Assembly (NCBI RefSeq): GCF_028283685.1
Contig: NZ_JAPWKF010000007.1
Span: 372,001-436,000 of the forward strand
Origin: Edaphobacter sp.
Lineage (GTDB): Bacteria; Acidobacteriota; Terriglobia; Terriglobales; Acidobacteriaceae
DNA: 64,000 nucleotides
Direction: 5' to 3'
Shown: positions 8,616 through 17,378 of the stretch, piece by piece
How the letters are laid out: every line of letters begins with the position of its first letter
Numbering within the stretch: the first letter of the stretch is position 1
The notes under the pieces: model-generated
The model's database searches: none
What the model was told of the DNA's origin: nothing
What the model saw: the letters and a program-made list of their open reading frames with translations, nothing else
Position numbers and translations under genes: made by a program

Positions 8616-8804
8616 CCGTAATGATTCCTTCGAAGGCTAAATTTTTCCGTGTTCATGGTGTTAATGCCAGATCAGGGCAATCCGTTCATTCTTTTTTTCG
8701 GAAAGTTACGAATCCCTGTGGAGGCCATGCGAGATCGCGCGAAGAAATCGCATTCCCGTCCTCGCACTTCAAAGGCCGCAACGCGAAATGAGCCTGGAGG
8801 TGGC

Positions 8805-9614
8805 TTATTGCTCCGTCATGGCCTGAGTCTGAAGCGGGGATTCCGTGTGGAAAAAGTTCTTATACGCGCCGATCCAATCTGTCGCTATCGCATGCTGAGC
8901 ATCGCTCAGTTCGATCTCACGCTTGCAGACGAGCATATGCAGCCTGTCTTCCAGAGCATCTTTCACCCGAGCGTTCCAGATCGTCCTCTCGTAAGGCTCT
9001 GGCCATAAATTTCGGATTTGACTCGTCCCCCCAAGTTGAGGACTGATCAGGTAGTCCACCTGGAAGTTCTTCTGTTTGCTTCGCGCCGACAAGCCATATT
9101 CTCTAAAGACCGATTGCGCAGTCGTCGCCGGTACAGGAGGATCCTTATCCTCATCCTTTGCCGGACAAATCTCCGAGTAGGACACCTGCCTCACATCGCC
9201 TGGCGTCAGGCTTGGATCTGGCGACGATAAAAAATCCCTCGCACCATACCGCACCGAAACGATGCGCTGATACGCGCCATAACCCGTAAGCCCCAAAACA
9301 AGAAGCCCCACCGCGGCATACGCAACGATCGAAGAGGAGAGTCTCTCCGAAGCCGCCTTTGGATGGCTCAACGATTCCTTTTTCAGCAAATCCTTCAGAC
9401 GTTCCTGTTGTTGCGTATGATCTTCGACTGAGACCTTCGTCCACATCACTCCATCGAGTTCCCTGCTCAGGCTCTGAGTCTCCTCGAAGACAGCGGAGCA
9501 TCGATCGCACGTCTCCAGGTGCAGCAGAGCCTTGGCGCGATCTTCCTCGTTCAGTTCGCCGTCAAATAACAGCAAGAGCTCAAGCTGTGACAGGTGGTCC
9601 GTCTTATCGAACAT
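8805..9614 (-). CDS. Anti-sigma factor with zinc-finger (zf-HC2-like) domain
   Basis: A 269-residue single-pass membrane protein. The N-terminus has LFDGELNEEDRAKALLHLET and the zinc-binding pattern H-x3-C-x2-C (HLETCDRC), as in anti-sigma factors that hold an ECF sigma factor. One membrane helix lies near residues 102-121 (VAYAAVGLLVLGLTGYGAY), followed by a periplasmic part with two further Cys. ATG 9614 is preferred over GTG 9632 because GAGG ends 5 bases before it. The sigma gene lies 156 bases upstream. Its release signal is unknown; the periplasmic domain resembles nothing I recognise. Confidence 0.75.
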   Translation of the reverse strand: MFDKTDHLSQLELLLLFDGELNEEDRAKALLHLETCDRCSAVFEETQSLSRELDGVMWTKVSVEDHTQQQERLKDLLKKESLSHPKAASERLSSSIVAYAAVGLLVLGLTGYGAYQRIVSVRYGARDFLSSPDPSLTPGDVRQVSYSEICPAKDEDKDPPVPATTAQSVFREYGLSARSKQKNFQVDYLISPQLGGTSQIRNLWPEPYERTIWNARVKDALEDRLHMLVCKREIELSDAQHAIATDWIGAYKNFFHTESPLQTQAMTEQ

Positions 9615-9770
9615 CGGTACCTCATTCTGCACTTTGCCGTGTGATCAGGAGAGCCATATGGAACTCGTCAATCGTTAAAGGCCATCCAGGGCAAAAGCGT
9701 TCAGACTGAATTCCATGGATGACGCATTGCAGGACGACCTTCGTGGAGTTGCCCAACCCAATTGCCTTCT

Positions 9771-10349
9771 CTACTCCTGCCCCGACTTCAATCGATCAAA
9801 TGACCTGGATAACGAGTTATGCACGGAACCAAGTGAGATCTTCAGCGAACTTGCAATCTCGCGATAGCTCATTCCTTCTGCTCGCAGCTGCAAGCAGAGT
9901 CTGTCCGATTCGGGTAAAACGCGAAAAATATTACGGAGTTTTCGTTGCCGGTCATTCAAAATCGCCTCTTCTTCAGGATTGACCGTTTGCGAGGGGAACG
10001 AATCCGCGTCCCGCTGAAAATCGAGGAGTTGAAGAGAGCGTTGCTGGCGACGCCGCTTAATCGCCATCCGATGCGTCACGCGGAAGAGCCACCCCGGAAG
10101 ATTCTGTCGTGAGCGACGCGCAGTAAGATGTCGGAAGAGTTCGAGGAAGCCCTCCTGGATGACATCCTCAGCCTCGGCCGGTTTGAGCCCCAGCGAAAGA
10201 ATGTGACGCGACAGCTGTGGGCCGAAATGATGATGAAGGCGCAAAACGTCGTGCTCAATGACACCCCTTTCATCGCCACCAGGGTCCGATAACGGCATAC
10301 ACCCCGACCACAGCACACGATGATCCGACTTTTGCATCGCTTCGTCCAT
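9771..10349 (-). CDS. ECF-type RNA polymerase sigma factor
   Basis: A 192-residue sigma-70 family protein. Region 2 spans about residues 45-100 (KPAEAEDVIQEGFLELFRHL, then WLFRVTHRMAIKRRR) and region 4 about 135-188 (LPESDRLCLQLRAEGMSYRE followed by the helix-turn-helix EIASSLKISLGSVHNSLSR). There is no region 3, as expected for ECF factors. ATG 10349 has only a weak upstream purine stretch; Met 5 is an alternative. It heads a minus-strand group of anti-sigma factor, TonB receptor and PQQ dehydrogenase, which are its likely regulon at least in part. Confidence 0.85.
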   Translation of the reverse strand: MDEAMQKSDHRVLWSGCMPLSDPGGDERGVIEHDVLRLHHHFGPQLSRHILSLGLKPAEAEDVIQEGFLELFRHLTARRSRQNLPGWLFRVTHRMAIKRRRQQRSLQLLDFQRDADSFPSQTVNPEEEAILNDRQRKLRNIFRVLPESDRLCLQLRAEGMSYREIASSLKISLGSVHNSLSRSFDRLKSGQE

Positions 10350-10729
10350 CCAGATCCGTTTCGATAGACTCCCTATGATCGCTTACAACACACAATCGAT
10401 TCAGCGCCCGGAACCAATCATTTAGAGGGTGATAAACGTCGAAACGCAAGTGTATGACAAATCTTGCAGGCCTCGCAAAAACCTTGATGCAGACCCTCCC
10501 GCTGCCTGGAATCCATAAGAAGATTGCCGTCGTTTGTTATAGACATCTCCTTATCTAAGAATGTTCCACGCGCTCGATCATAGGGCGCGGACCGTGATCT
10601 GCACCTTTGTGCACGCACAAAGGTGCACCGACAGGCATCGGAAACCGGCCACGAAGTATCCCTGGAGAGACACGGCTATTCTATTCCGTGACGGATCCAC
10701 ACAAATGGTCAACAATATCAGAGGTTTAG
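10350..10729. other. Intergenic stretch between sigma-factor gene and tRNA-Arg
   Basis: About 380 bases without a convincing gene. It must carry the promoter of the sigma gene and holds the long perfect inverted repeat at 10600-10627. A short minus-strand frame (10543-10418, starting with MSITNDGNLL and holding CEACKICH) is possible, but it lacks proper ribosome-binding spacing. Confidence 0.5.
10600..10627. promoter_or_regulatory. Perfect 13-bp inverted repeat with 2-base centre
   Basis: TGCACCTTTGTGC-AC-GCACAAAGGTGCA is a perfect inverted repeat. It lies about 250 bp upstream of the sigma gene and 103 bp beyond the 3' end of nothing on either strand, so it is not an obvious terminator. No T-run follows on either side. 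It could be an operator or a cruciform. Confidence 0.4.
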
Positions 10730-10806
10730 TGGTGGCCCGGGCAGGAGTCCAACCTGCGACCTTCGCGTTAGGAGTGCGCTGCTCTATGCAACTGAGCTAC
10801 CGGGCC
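10730..10806 (-). tRNA. tRNA-Arg (anticodon CCT)
   Basis: Cloverleaf on the minus strand. The acceptor stem pairs GGCCCGG (10806-10800) with CCGGGCC (10740-10734), with discriminator A and an encoded CCA (10732-10730). The D arm is GCTC-AGTTGCATA-GAGC; the anticodon loop is CTCCTAA, giving CCT for the AGG codon, on a stem closed by an A-C mismatch; the T arm is GCAGG-TTGGACT-CCTGC. G18, U55, G15 and C48 are as expected. However, position 19 is C instead of G and position 56 is G instead of C, a matched swap of the tertiary 19-56 pair that joins the D and T loops. Confidence 0.92.
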
Positions 10807-10869
10807 ATAGCCTCAGTGTATCGCGTCCTTCGACCGCCCTCGAATGGTAAACTTTAAGGTGGAGAGTTT

Positions 10870-12102
<1,233 letters not shown>

Positions 12103-12106
12103 TCGC

Positions 12107-13081
12107 TCATCGCTGCAACAGACTCTGCACATTCACACAGGAGGCGCACTCTTTCGCGAGTAGCGCCTTTTCTGTTGTCAGCTCCTTGGTGACGTTGTCT
12201 GCCTCTTCATCGCGATGTGACTGCGTCAGATAATTCTGATATTCGATCAGCGCCAGTAGCAGCGATCGTCCGGCCGGCACCGGCTGTGCCCGCATTGTCT
12301 CGATCGCAGACCGCATTGCAGGCTCTGCCTCTTGCAGCCTGCCGCCCTTCCAGGATGCGAATCCCAGGGCCATCATGGCGTGCGCTGCCGGCATCGAGTC
12401 AGCGCCAAAGCTGCTCTTCGCCAACGCAACCGACTCCTGCGCCGCAGCCAGCCCTTCGGCGCAGCGACGAAGCAGGCAGTGCGTAAAGGCAAGTCCGTTG
12501 AGCGCCGCGATGCGATCGAGCGGCTCAGGATCATTGACCGCGCGCATCACTTCAAGCGCCTCCATCGATTCCATCTCTGCCTGCTTGAACCGGTGCCTGG
12601 CAAGATCGATCTCCGCAAGATGCTCCTTGCTTCTCGCCAGCTCCAGAGGAATACCAAGTCCCTCGCGGACTTTTTCCCCCATGCGGTTATAGCGCGTCGC
12701 CTCATCCAGCTTGCCGTACACCAGGTACAGCATGCCGAAGTTATCGAGCGTAGTGGCATAGTTGCGCGCCGCGGAAGGGGTATTGCGCTGCAGTTCCAAC
12801 GATTTCAGATACGCCTTCTCCGACGAGGTGAAGTTGCCGGCCTTGCGATACTTCGACGCCAGCACCGCCCAAAGATAGCCGATGCGTTCTGCCGGAAGCT
12901 GCTGCCGGGTTGCGGAGCCGATCACATCGATCTCGCTCTCGATCTCCTGTTGCAAGGTCGCTGCTGTCTCTTTTGAAGCAGGTTGCTGTGCGTCGACAGG
13001 ACGCGTGACGAAAATGACGGGAAGAAGGGCGCAGAGACAAAGCGACCTTATAACGCCTGAAAGCGCTTGTTGGGACATCAC
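12107..13081 (-). CDS. Exported TPR-repeat protein
   Basis: A 324-residue protein with a signal peptide (about residues 1-31, ending PVDA-QQ) followed by helical TPR-like repeats. Clear units are YLWAVLASKYRKAGNFTSSE (about 70-90), TTLDNFGMLYLVYGKLDEAT (about 110-130) and AHAMMALGFASWKGGRLQEA (about 235-255). TPRs are protein-binding scaffolds, so the protein probably works in the periplasm, but its partner is unknown. AGAGG lies 6 bases before the start. It stands alone, convergent with ispG and 93 bases downstream of nothing on its own strand except the glycosyltransferase region beginning at 13175. Confidence 0.75.
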   Translation of the reverse strand: MMSQQALSGVIRSLCLCALLPVIFVTRPVDAQQPASKETAATLQQEIESEIDVIGSATRQQLPAERIGYLWAVLASKYRKAGNFTSSEKAYLKSLELQRNTPSAARNYATTLDNFGMLYLVYGKLDEATRYNRMGEKVREGLGIPLELARSKEHLAEIDLARHRFKQAEMESMEALEVMRAVNDPEPLDRIAALNGLAFTHCLLRRCAEGLAAAQESVALAKSSFGADSMPAAHAMMALGFASWKGGRLQEAEPAMRSAIETMRAQPVPAGRSLLLALIEYQNYLTQSHRDEEADNVTKELTTEKALLAKECASCVNVQSLLQR

Positions 13082-13174
13082 GAACCTCTCTTTCGGACTA
13101 CCGCTACCGGCGAATTACGCGGTGGTTCGGACGAGGTTCCCAGTTTGTGACGAAAGGTTTCGTAGGTGGGGAGA

Positions 13175-14359
13175 TTATTTGAGCGGGGCGGCGTTTCGCC
13201 GCAGTTCGGCGAGGGGATAAAACGTTCCGCGCCAGGTCACACCACCGGCCTTCAACGTCAGGAGAGTTGACTTGAGGATGGAGTAGAGGAAGAGGAGTGC
13301 CGCAACAGGCAGTAGAAGGAAGTAGGCCGCGCGAATGCGGCTGTGACGCTCGGAGAGAGCATAGAGCGCCGCGATTGCGAGCAGCGCCAGGATAGAAGGA
13401 ACTCGCGTTGCCGGTAACGCGAGCAAGACGTACGGTCCGAGACAGAATAGAAGGAGAAAGATGCAGGCGCCAAGCATCAACTCGACGCGGAAGCGGAAGA
13501 CCGAGAAGAGATTTTTGGTCATCACGTTGACGATGCCGGTTGCGCCTTTCGCCCAGTGCAGCGAAACCATCCCAGGCGCGACGGCGACACGCTGCTTGAG
13601 ACCGAGGATTTTGACCTTGCGGGCGAGCATCAGGTCTTCGAGGATCTCCATGCGCAGGGCGTCGAAGCCGCCTAGCTTTTGATACGCCTCGGTTTTGAGG
13701 AGGTTGAAAGCTCCGATGCCGATGGAGTCGCGAACCGCTTTTGGATCGGAGGCCTTCCAGGGCCGCGTCGCCCAGAGGCCCATCACGCCGAGATAGCCGA
13801 GCATCATGCCTTCGCCGGGGCTCTTGATGATCGGTGTCGGGAAGGTGACGAAGTGGTCAGCGTCGGACTCGACGGCCTGGGCGAGCGAGCGGCGGATGGC
13901 TTCGGGCTGGAAGAGGATGTCGGCGTCGGTGAAGAGAAGGTAGTCGGGATGATGCATCGCGATGGCGTGGCGCGCGGCGAGCGCCATCGCATGCGTCTTG
14001 CCGAGCCAGCCTTCGGGAAGCTCCATGACGCGGATCGTCTTCAGACGTTGCGGATTTGCAGCGGCGAGTTGGTCGATGATGCTGCCGGTCGCGTCGGTGG
14101 AGCGATCGTCGACGGCGATGATCTGGAGGTTTGGATAGTCCTGCGCGAGGAGGGATTGGAGGCAGGCGGACAGCGCTTCGGCTTCGTTGCGAGCCGGGAC
14201 GATGACCGTGATGGAGGGATTGTTGCGGGGGCTGCGGTTGAAGCGGGATTCGTGAAGATTGGGAATGGTCGGAAGTCCGCGCCAGGCGGTGATTGCCTTC
14301 CAGAGCCAGCCGAGGGCGACGAGCCAGGCAAAACCGGTTGTGATTCGATTAAGGTACAT
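13175..14359 (-). CDS. Membrane-bound family 2 glycosyltransferase (HpnB-like)
   Basis: A 394-residue enzyme. A membrane segment near residues 8-25 precedes the GT-A domain: ITVIVPARNEAEALSACLQS, then VDDRST and the metal-binding DAD of LLFTDADILF. Two to three membrane helices follow near the C-terminus (LMLGACIFLLLFCLGPYVLL and AAYFLLLPVAALLFLYSIL). This arrangement matches hopanoid-associated HpnB and other membrane GT2 enzymes that move sugars onto lipid carriers in the cytoplasm. No hopanoid genes are adjacent, so that assignment is only a resemblance. A dispersed repeat lies directly upstream (14365-14398) and supplies a GGAGAGA near the start codon. Confidence 0.8.
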   Translation of the reverse strand: MYLNRITTGFAWLVALGWLWKAITAWRGLPTIPNLHESRFNRSPRNNPSITVIVPARNEAEALSACLQSLLAQDYPNLQIIAVDDRSTDATGSIIDQLAAANPQRLKTIRVMELPEGWLGKTHAMALAARHAIAMHHPDYLLFTDADILFQPEAIRRSLAQAVESDADHFVTFPTPIIKSPGEGMMLGYLGVMGLWATRPWKASDPKAVRDSIGIGAFNLLKTEAYQKLGGFDALRMEILEDLMLARKVKILGLKQRVAVAPGMVSLHWAKGATGIVNVMTKNLFSVFRFRVELMLGACIFLLLFCLGPYVLLALPATRVPSILALLAIAALYALSERHSRIRAAYFLLLPVAALLFLYSILKSTLLTLKAGGVTWRGTFYPLAELRRNAAPLK

Positions 14360-14364
14360 CAGTA

Positions 14365-14398
14365 AAAACAGATCTCTCCGCTACGCTGCGGGATGCAA
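14365..14398. repeat. Dispersed repeat, short type (GCTACGCTGCGGGATG)
   Basis: AGATCTCTCCGCTACGCTGCGGGATG is the shorter relative of the dispersed family, also seen at 23054-23087 and 25216-25248. Nearby, GAGGTGACAATTTCTTTG and GGGGTGACAGTTTCTTTG (14410-14455) form an imperfect direct duplication. Confidence 0.5.
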
Positions 14399-14565
14399 TT
14401 CTTTTATCGCTGAGGTGACAATTTCTTTGTTCGCAGGGGTGACAGTTTCTTTGACTGCAGTATGGGAATTTCGTAAACCGCGCGATGACAATTCAGGGAT
14501 GAGGGTCTTCATCCGCTGCTGGTTCACAATTCATGATGCGACATCGAGTGAACCTCAGCGGCGGA

Positions 14566-15825
14566 TCATGCGGCAGCGGCTTCGGCTACATCGTCGGTGA
14601 GCGGTGGAGCGTAGCGTGAGCCGATGAGGAAGATGACCGCGGCGAGCACCATGGTGATGAGGGTGGAGCCGAGCCCGAGGTTGAGCGTGGAGCGGTCGCT
14701 GACGGCGCCGATGATGCGCGGTGAGATGGCGTCGCCGAGCGCATGAATCATGAACAGTTGGCCGGCCATGGCGGTGGCGCGGACTTCGGGACGGACGGCG
14801 TTCATCGTCGCGGCGTTGACCGGGCCGGTTCCCAGGAAGATGAGGAAGATCGCCAGAGCGAGCGCGGGGACCGTGAGATTGTGCGGGCCGAAGAAGCAGA
14901 TCAGCGCGGGCGGCACGGCGAGGGCGGCGCTTAGAGCGGGCACAAGGTAGAGCGCCTTTGGCGTCTTTCGCGACCAGCGCTGCGCGACGACGCCGCCGGT
15001 GATGGTGCCGAGGAGGCCGGTGACGACGGTGATGGCGCCCATCAGGAAAGCGGCCTTCGATTGCGTGTAGCCTTCGATGCGCTGCAGGAACGAAGGCATC
15101 CACCAGGAGATGCCTCCGAGCGAGAAGGTGACGGCGGCGTAACCGAGGATAGAGGCGAGGTAGGCCTTGTTCTTCGCAAGCTCGAGGACGGTTCCCTTCT
15201 TGAGCTTTGCCTTCTCGTGCTGGCTGGCTCCGCGCGCGGGCTCCTTCATGAAGAAGAGGATGAGGAGGCCGATGATGGCTCCAGGAATTGCGGAGACGAT
15301 AAAGGCCATGCGCCAGCCGTGATGCTCGCCGACGAAGCCACCGACCAGATAACCAAGTGCGGCGCCGACGGGGATGGCGACGTTGAAGATGGTGAGGACG
15401 CGGTTGCGCTGCTCGGGCGGATAGAAGTCACTGAGCAGAGCGGGAGCGAAGATGCCGAAGCTGGCCTCGCCGATGCCGAGCGCGGCATGACGGAGGTTGA
15501 GCGAGTCGTAGCTGTGGACCGAGGCGGTGAAGAAGTTGATGCCGCTCCAGAACAGGGCCGCGATGACGATCATGGGCTTGCGCGGGAAGCGGTCGCCGAG
15601 CCAGCCGGTGATGGGCGAGGTGAACATGTAGGCGAGCATGAACCAGAAGGTGAGGGTTCCGATGTGCTCGTCGGTGAGATGGAACTCGCCCTTGATCTGC
15701 TCCTGCACGCCGGGCAGGATGTAGCGATCGATGTAGTTGACGAAGTTGAGGGCGGTGAGGAGAACGAGTGCCGTGGTCGCCCCGGCGACAGATGCCACGC
15801 GGGTTGGTTTGGTCGCCGAAGCCAT
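14566..15825 (-). CDS. MFS transporter, Spinster-like
   Basis: A 419-residue inner-membrane transporter with 12 expected helices. The N-terminus reads ALNFVNYIDRYILPGVQEQI, close to the NYxDR motif of Spinster-type MFS proteins, and the MFS loop 2-3 signature appears as GWLGDRFPRKP. Spinster relatives export lipids or sphingolipid-like compounds in animals; bacterial substrates are mostly unknown. ATG 15825 overlaps the stop of the gene upstream (TGATG). The frame is open further to 16341, but that stretch translates dispersed repeats and is not likely to be protein. No good ribosome-binding site precedes the ATG, so coupling to the upstream frame is possible. Confidence 0.85.
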   Translation of the reverse strand: MASATKPTRVASVAGATTALVLLTALNFVNYIDRYILPGVQEQIKGEFHLTDEHIGTLTFWFMLAYMFTSPITGWLGDRFPRKPMIVIAALFWSGINFFTASVHSYDSLNLRHAALGIGEASFGIFAPALLSDFYPPEQRNRVLTIFNVAIPVGAALGYLVGGFVGEHHGWRMAFIVSAIPGAIIGLLILFFMKEPARGASQHEKAKLKKGTVLELAKNKAYLASILGYAAVTFSLGGISWWMPSFLQRIEGYTQSKAAFLMGAITVVTGLLGTITGGVVAQRWSRKTPKALYLVPALSAALAVPPALICFFGPHNLTVPALALAIFLIFLGTGPVNAATMNAVRPEVRATAMAGQLFMIHALGDAISPRIIGAVSDRSTLNLGLGSTLITMVLAAVIFLIGSRYAPPLTDDVAEAAAA

Positions 15826-16931
15826 CACAGGGAGGATAGCAGGGTCGGGTGGTGGGGAGAGTTCGTGATTGAGAAGCAGGTCTCTCCACTGCGCTTCGCT
15901 CCGGTCGAGATGACAGTGTGGTGGGGGTGATTGGGTGGCGTACGTGGCCGGAAAGCAGGTCTCTCCACTGCGCTTCGCTCCGGTCGAGATGACGGTGTGG
16001 TGGGGTGATTGGGTGGCGTTCGTGGTCGAGAAGCGGGTCTCTCCACTGCGCTTCGCTCCGGTCGAGATGACAGATTGGTGGGTGGTGTGGCTTCGCCGGA
16101 GGCGAGGTGGCTGGTGGAGAGTGCGCGAGTCCTGGGTATGGAGGTTGCCTGCATTGCAGCTATGACGATGTGCTCCGGTTCGCCGGCTTGCCATGGTGTC
16201 GCGGAGAGACTGCATTGGGGAACGTCGTCTTCGGATGGCTTGCGATCTGCGGGAGAGCCGGTGAGGGGCTGGTTCCTGCTGTGGTGGCGGCCCAGCTCTT
16301 CGAGGAGCATGGAGCCGGTGGAATTGGAGATCTTCTTCCACTGGGCGGGGCGCGGGGTGAAGTCGGGGATGGCCTGGTCGTGGGCCACGCGTTCGGCGGA
16401 GACGTAATTGGGGGCGGTGGAGATAGGCTCGCCTTCGGGTGTGGCCTGGGGGCGGCGGCCGGTGCCGTAGTGATCGCCGGAGTTGCGCATGTGCTCGAGG
16501 TACTCGGCGTTCTCAAACTCGCGAGGCTCGCAGAGGTACTCCATGGTTTTGGGGAGGGCCTTGAAGTGGTTGCGCTGGTGCTCGCTGATGTTGCTGGAGG
16601 CGATCTGCAGGCCGTAGAGGAGAAGTCCGGCGCGGCGGAGGTCGATCTGGTTGCCGGCGATGGCCTGGGTGACGGCGTCGAGGCGGGCCTGAATGTCGGC
16701 GCGGGTGCGGAGCCGATTGCCGGGGAGCATGATGGAGCGGTGGCGAGCCTTACGGATGGCGATCTGCTCAGGGGTGCCGCGGGTTTCGTTGTGGTAGTAG
16801 CAGAGGTTGCTGCCGCGGAGGGCGGGACTGCCGCAGCGTTCGCCTCCGGGCTTGCGGTGGTGGCAGCGGACGGTGGCGCTGGGCGGGATGTCCTGCGGCA
16901 GGGATGCGAGGTCGAACTCGAAGTCGTTCAT
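15825..16931 (-). CDS. Hypothetical protein with N-terminal CxH...C...CxxH zinc-finger-like motif and repeat-derived tail
   Basis: A 368-residue protein of unknown function. Residues 23-48 have the spacing C-HH-...-C-...-C-x2-H (CHHRKPGGERCG and NLCYYHNET), a small putative zinc-binding module found in many uncharacterised acidobacterial proteins. Residues about 60-240 are polar and helical, with no known domain. The last about 85 residues translate three copies of a dispersed repeat (SSRPERSAVERPA twice and VISTGAKRSGET), so the original gene probably ended earlier. Its TGA overlaps the ATG of the MFS gene. ATG 16931 has no clear ribosome-binding site. Confidence 0.6.
   Translation of the reverse strand: MNDFEFDLASLPQDIPPSATVRCHHRKPGGERCGSPALRGSNLCYYHNETRGTPEQIAIRKARHRSIMLPGNRLRTRADIQARLDAVTQAIAGNQIDLRRAGLLLYGLQIASSNISEHQRNHFKALPKTMEYLCEPREFENAEYLEHMRNSGDHYGTGRRPQATPEGEPISTAPNYVSAERVAHDQAIPDFTPRPAQWKKISNSTGSMLLEELGRHHSRNQPLTGSPADRKPSEDDVPQCSLSATPWQAGEPEHIVIAAMQATSIPRTRALSTSHLASGEATPPTNLSSRPERSAVERPASRPRTPPNHPTTPSSRPERSAVERPAFRPRTPPNHPHHTVISTGAKRSGETCFSITNSPHHPTLLSSL
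15871..16071. repeat. Three tandem copies of the dispersed repeat
   Basis: Copies at 15871-15914, 15951-15993 and 16028-16071 share GAAGC(A/G)GGTCTCTCCACTG and CTTCGCTCCGGTCGAGATGAC almost perfectly. The linkers (about 36 bases) are also similar to one another (TGTGGTGGGG-TGATTGGGTGGCGT), so the unit is about 78 bp and has spread by tandem duplication. Confidence 0.85.
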
Positions 16932-17017
16932 GGGTGGGCCTCCGGATCTTTTTGTGCAAAGTCTTCGAAAGAATCGGGTTGCGGGCGCGGTTACCTTTTG
17001 GAGGGGCCGCTTAAAGC

Positions 17018-17046
17018 AGAAAGCCCGGCTTATGGCCGGGCTTTCT
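17018..17046. terminator. Perfect 12-bp hairpin
   Basis: AGAAAGCCCGGC-TTATG-GCCGGGCTTTCT, followed on the plus strand by CGTTTTG. It lies between the zinc-finger-like gene (start 16931) and the EthD gene (end 17379), both minus, so it may stop transcription coming out of the EthD gene. The T-run is weak on the minus side. Confidence 0.5.
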
Positions 17047-17230
17047 CGTTTTGTTCATGTCTTACTTTAAGAATATGGTGTGGTGTCAAGAAATTGCTGT
17101 GGATAAATCATGTAAGTGGAGACGGGTAATGGGTTGCGGAGGTGCCGATGGTTTTGCGGCAGATCGCTTCCCTTCCTGCTCCGTTGGGAGGACAGAAAAC
17201 GAGACGAGGGGCGATTGGTCATTCGTGGTC

Positions 17231-17274
17231 GAAAAGCAGGTCTCTCCACTGCGCTTCGCTCCGGTCGAGATGAC
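17231..17274. repeat. Dispersed repeat copy
   Basis: GAAAAGCAGGTCTCTCCACT through GGTCGAGATGAC, nearly identical to the copies at 15871-16071. With the copy at 17309-17358 and the hairpin at 17018-17046 it fills the 447-base stretch 16932-17378, which holds no gene I can support. Confidence 0.85.
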
Positions 17275-17308
17275 GGCATTGGTGTTGGATCGTTGCGTCC
17301 GTGGGGTC

Positions 17309-17358
17309 GAAAAGCAGGTCCCTCCACTGTGCGGCTGGGCCGCTTCGGTCGGGATGAC
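17309..17358. repeat. Dispersed repeat copy, variant with GCGGCTGGGCCGC insert
   Basis: Same family, but the middle carries GTGCGGCTGGGCCGCTTCGG instead of GCGCTTCGCTCCGG. The inserted bases extend the internal palindrome. The same kind of variant occurs at 24680-24728 and 33783-33819. Confidence 0.8.
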
Positions 17359-17378
17359 GGCATTGGTGGTGGGTTTGC

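Noticed and set aside
10418-10618. 66-codon minus-strand frame with CEACKICH
   Set aside because: AGGAG abuts its best ATG with no spacing and the frame has no recognisable family; kept only as a remark.
15871-16071. CRISPR-like array (three repeats, ~36-base spacers)
   Set aside because: The spacers resemble each other, there are only three units, the repeat also occurs singly across the window, and no cas gene is present.
15826-16341. Upstream extension of the MFS frame
   Set aside because: It translates the dispersed repeats (VISTGAKRSGET units) and overlaps the zinc-finger-like gene; the transporter begins at 15825.
16107-17129. 340-codon plus-strand frame
   Set aside because: Antisense to the zinc-finger-like gene and running through the hairpin; Gly/Ala/Val-rich shadow.
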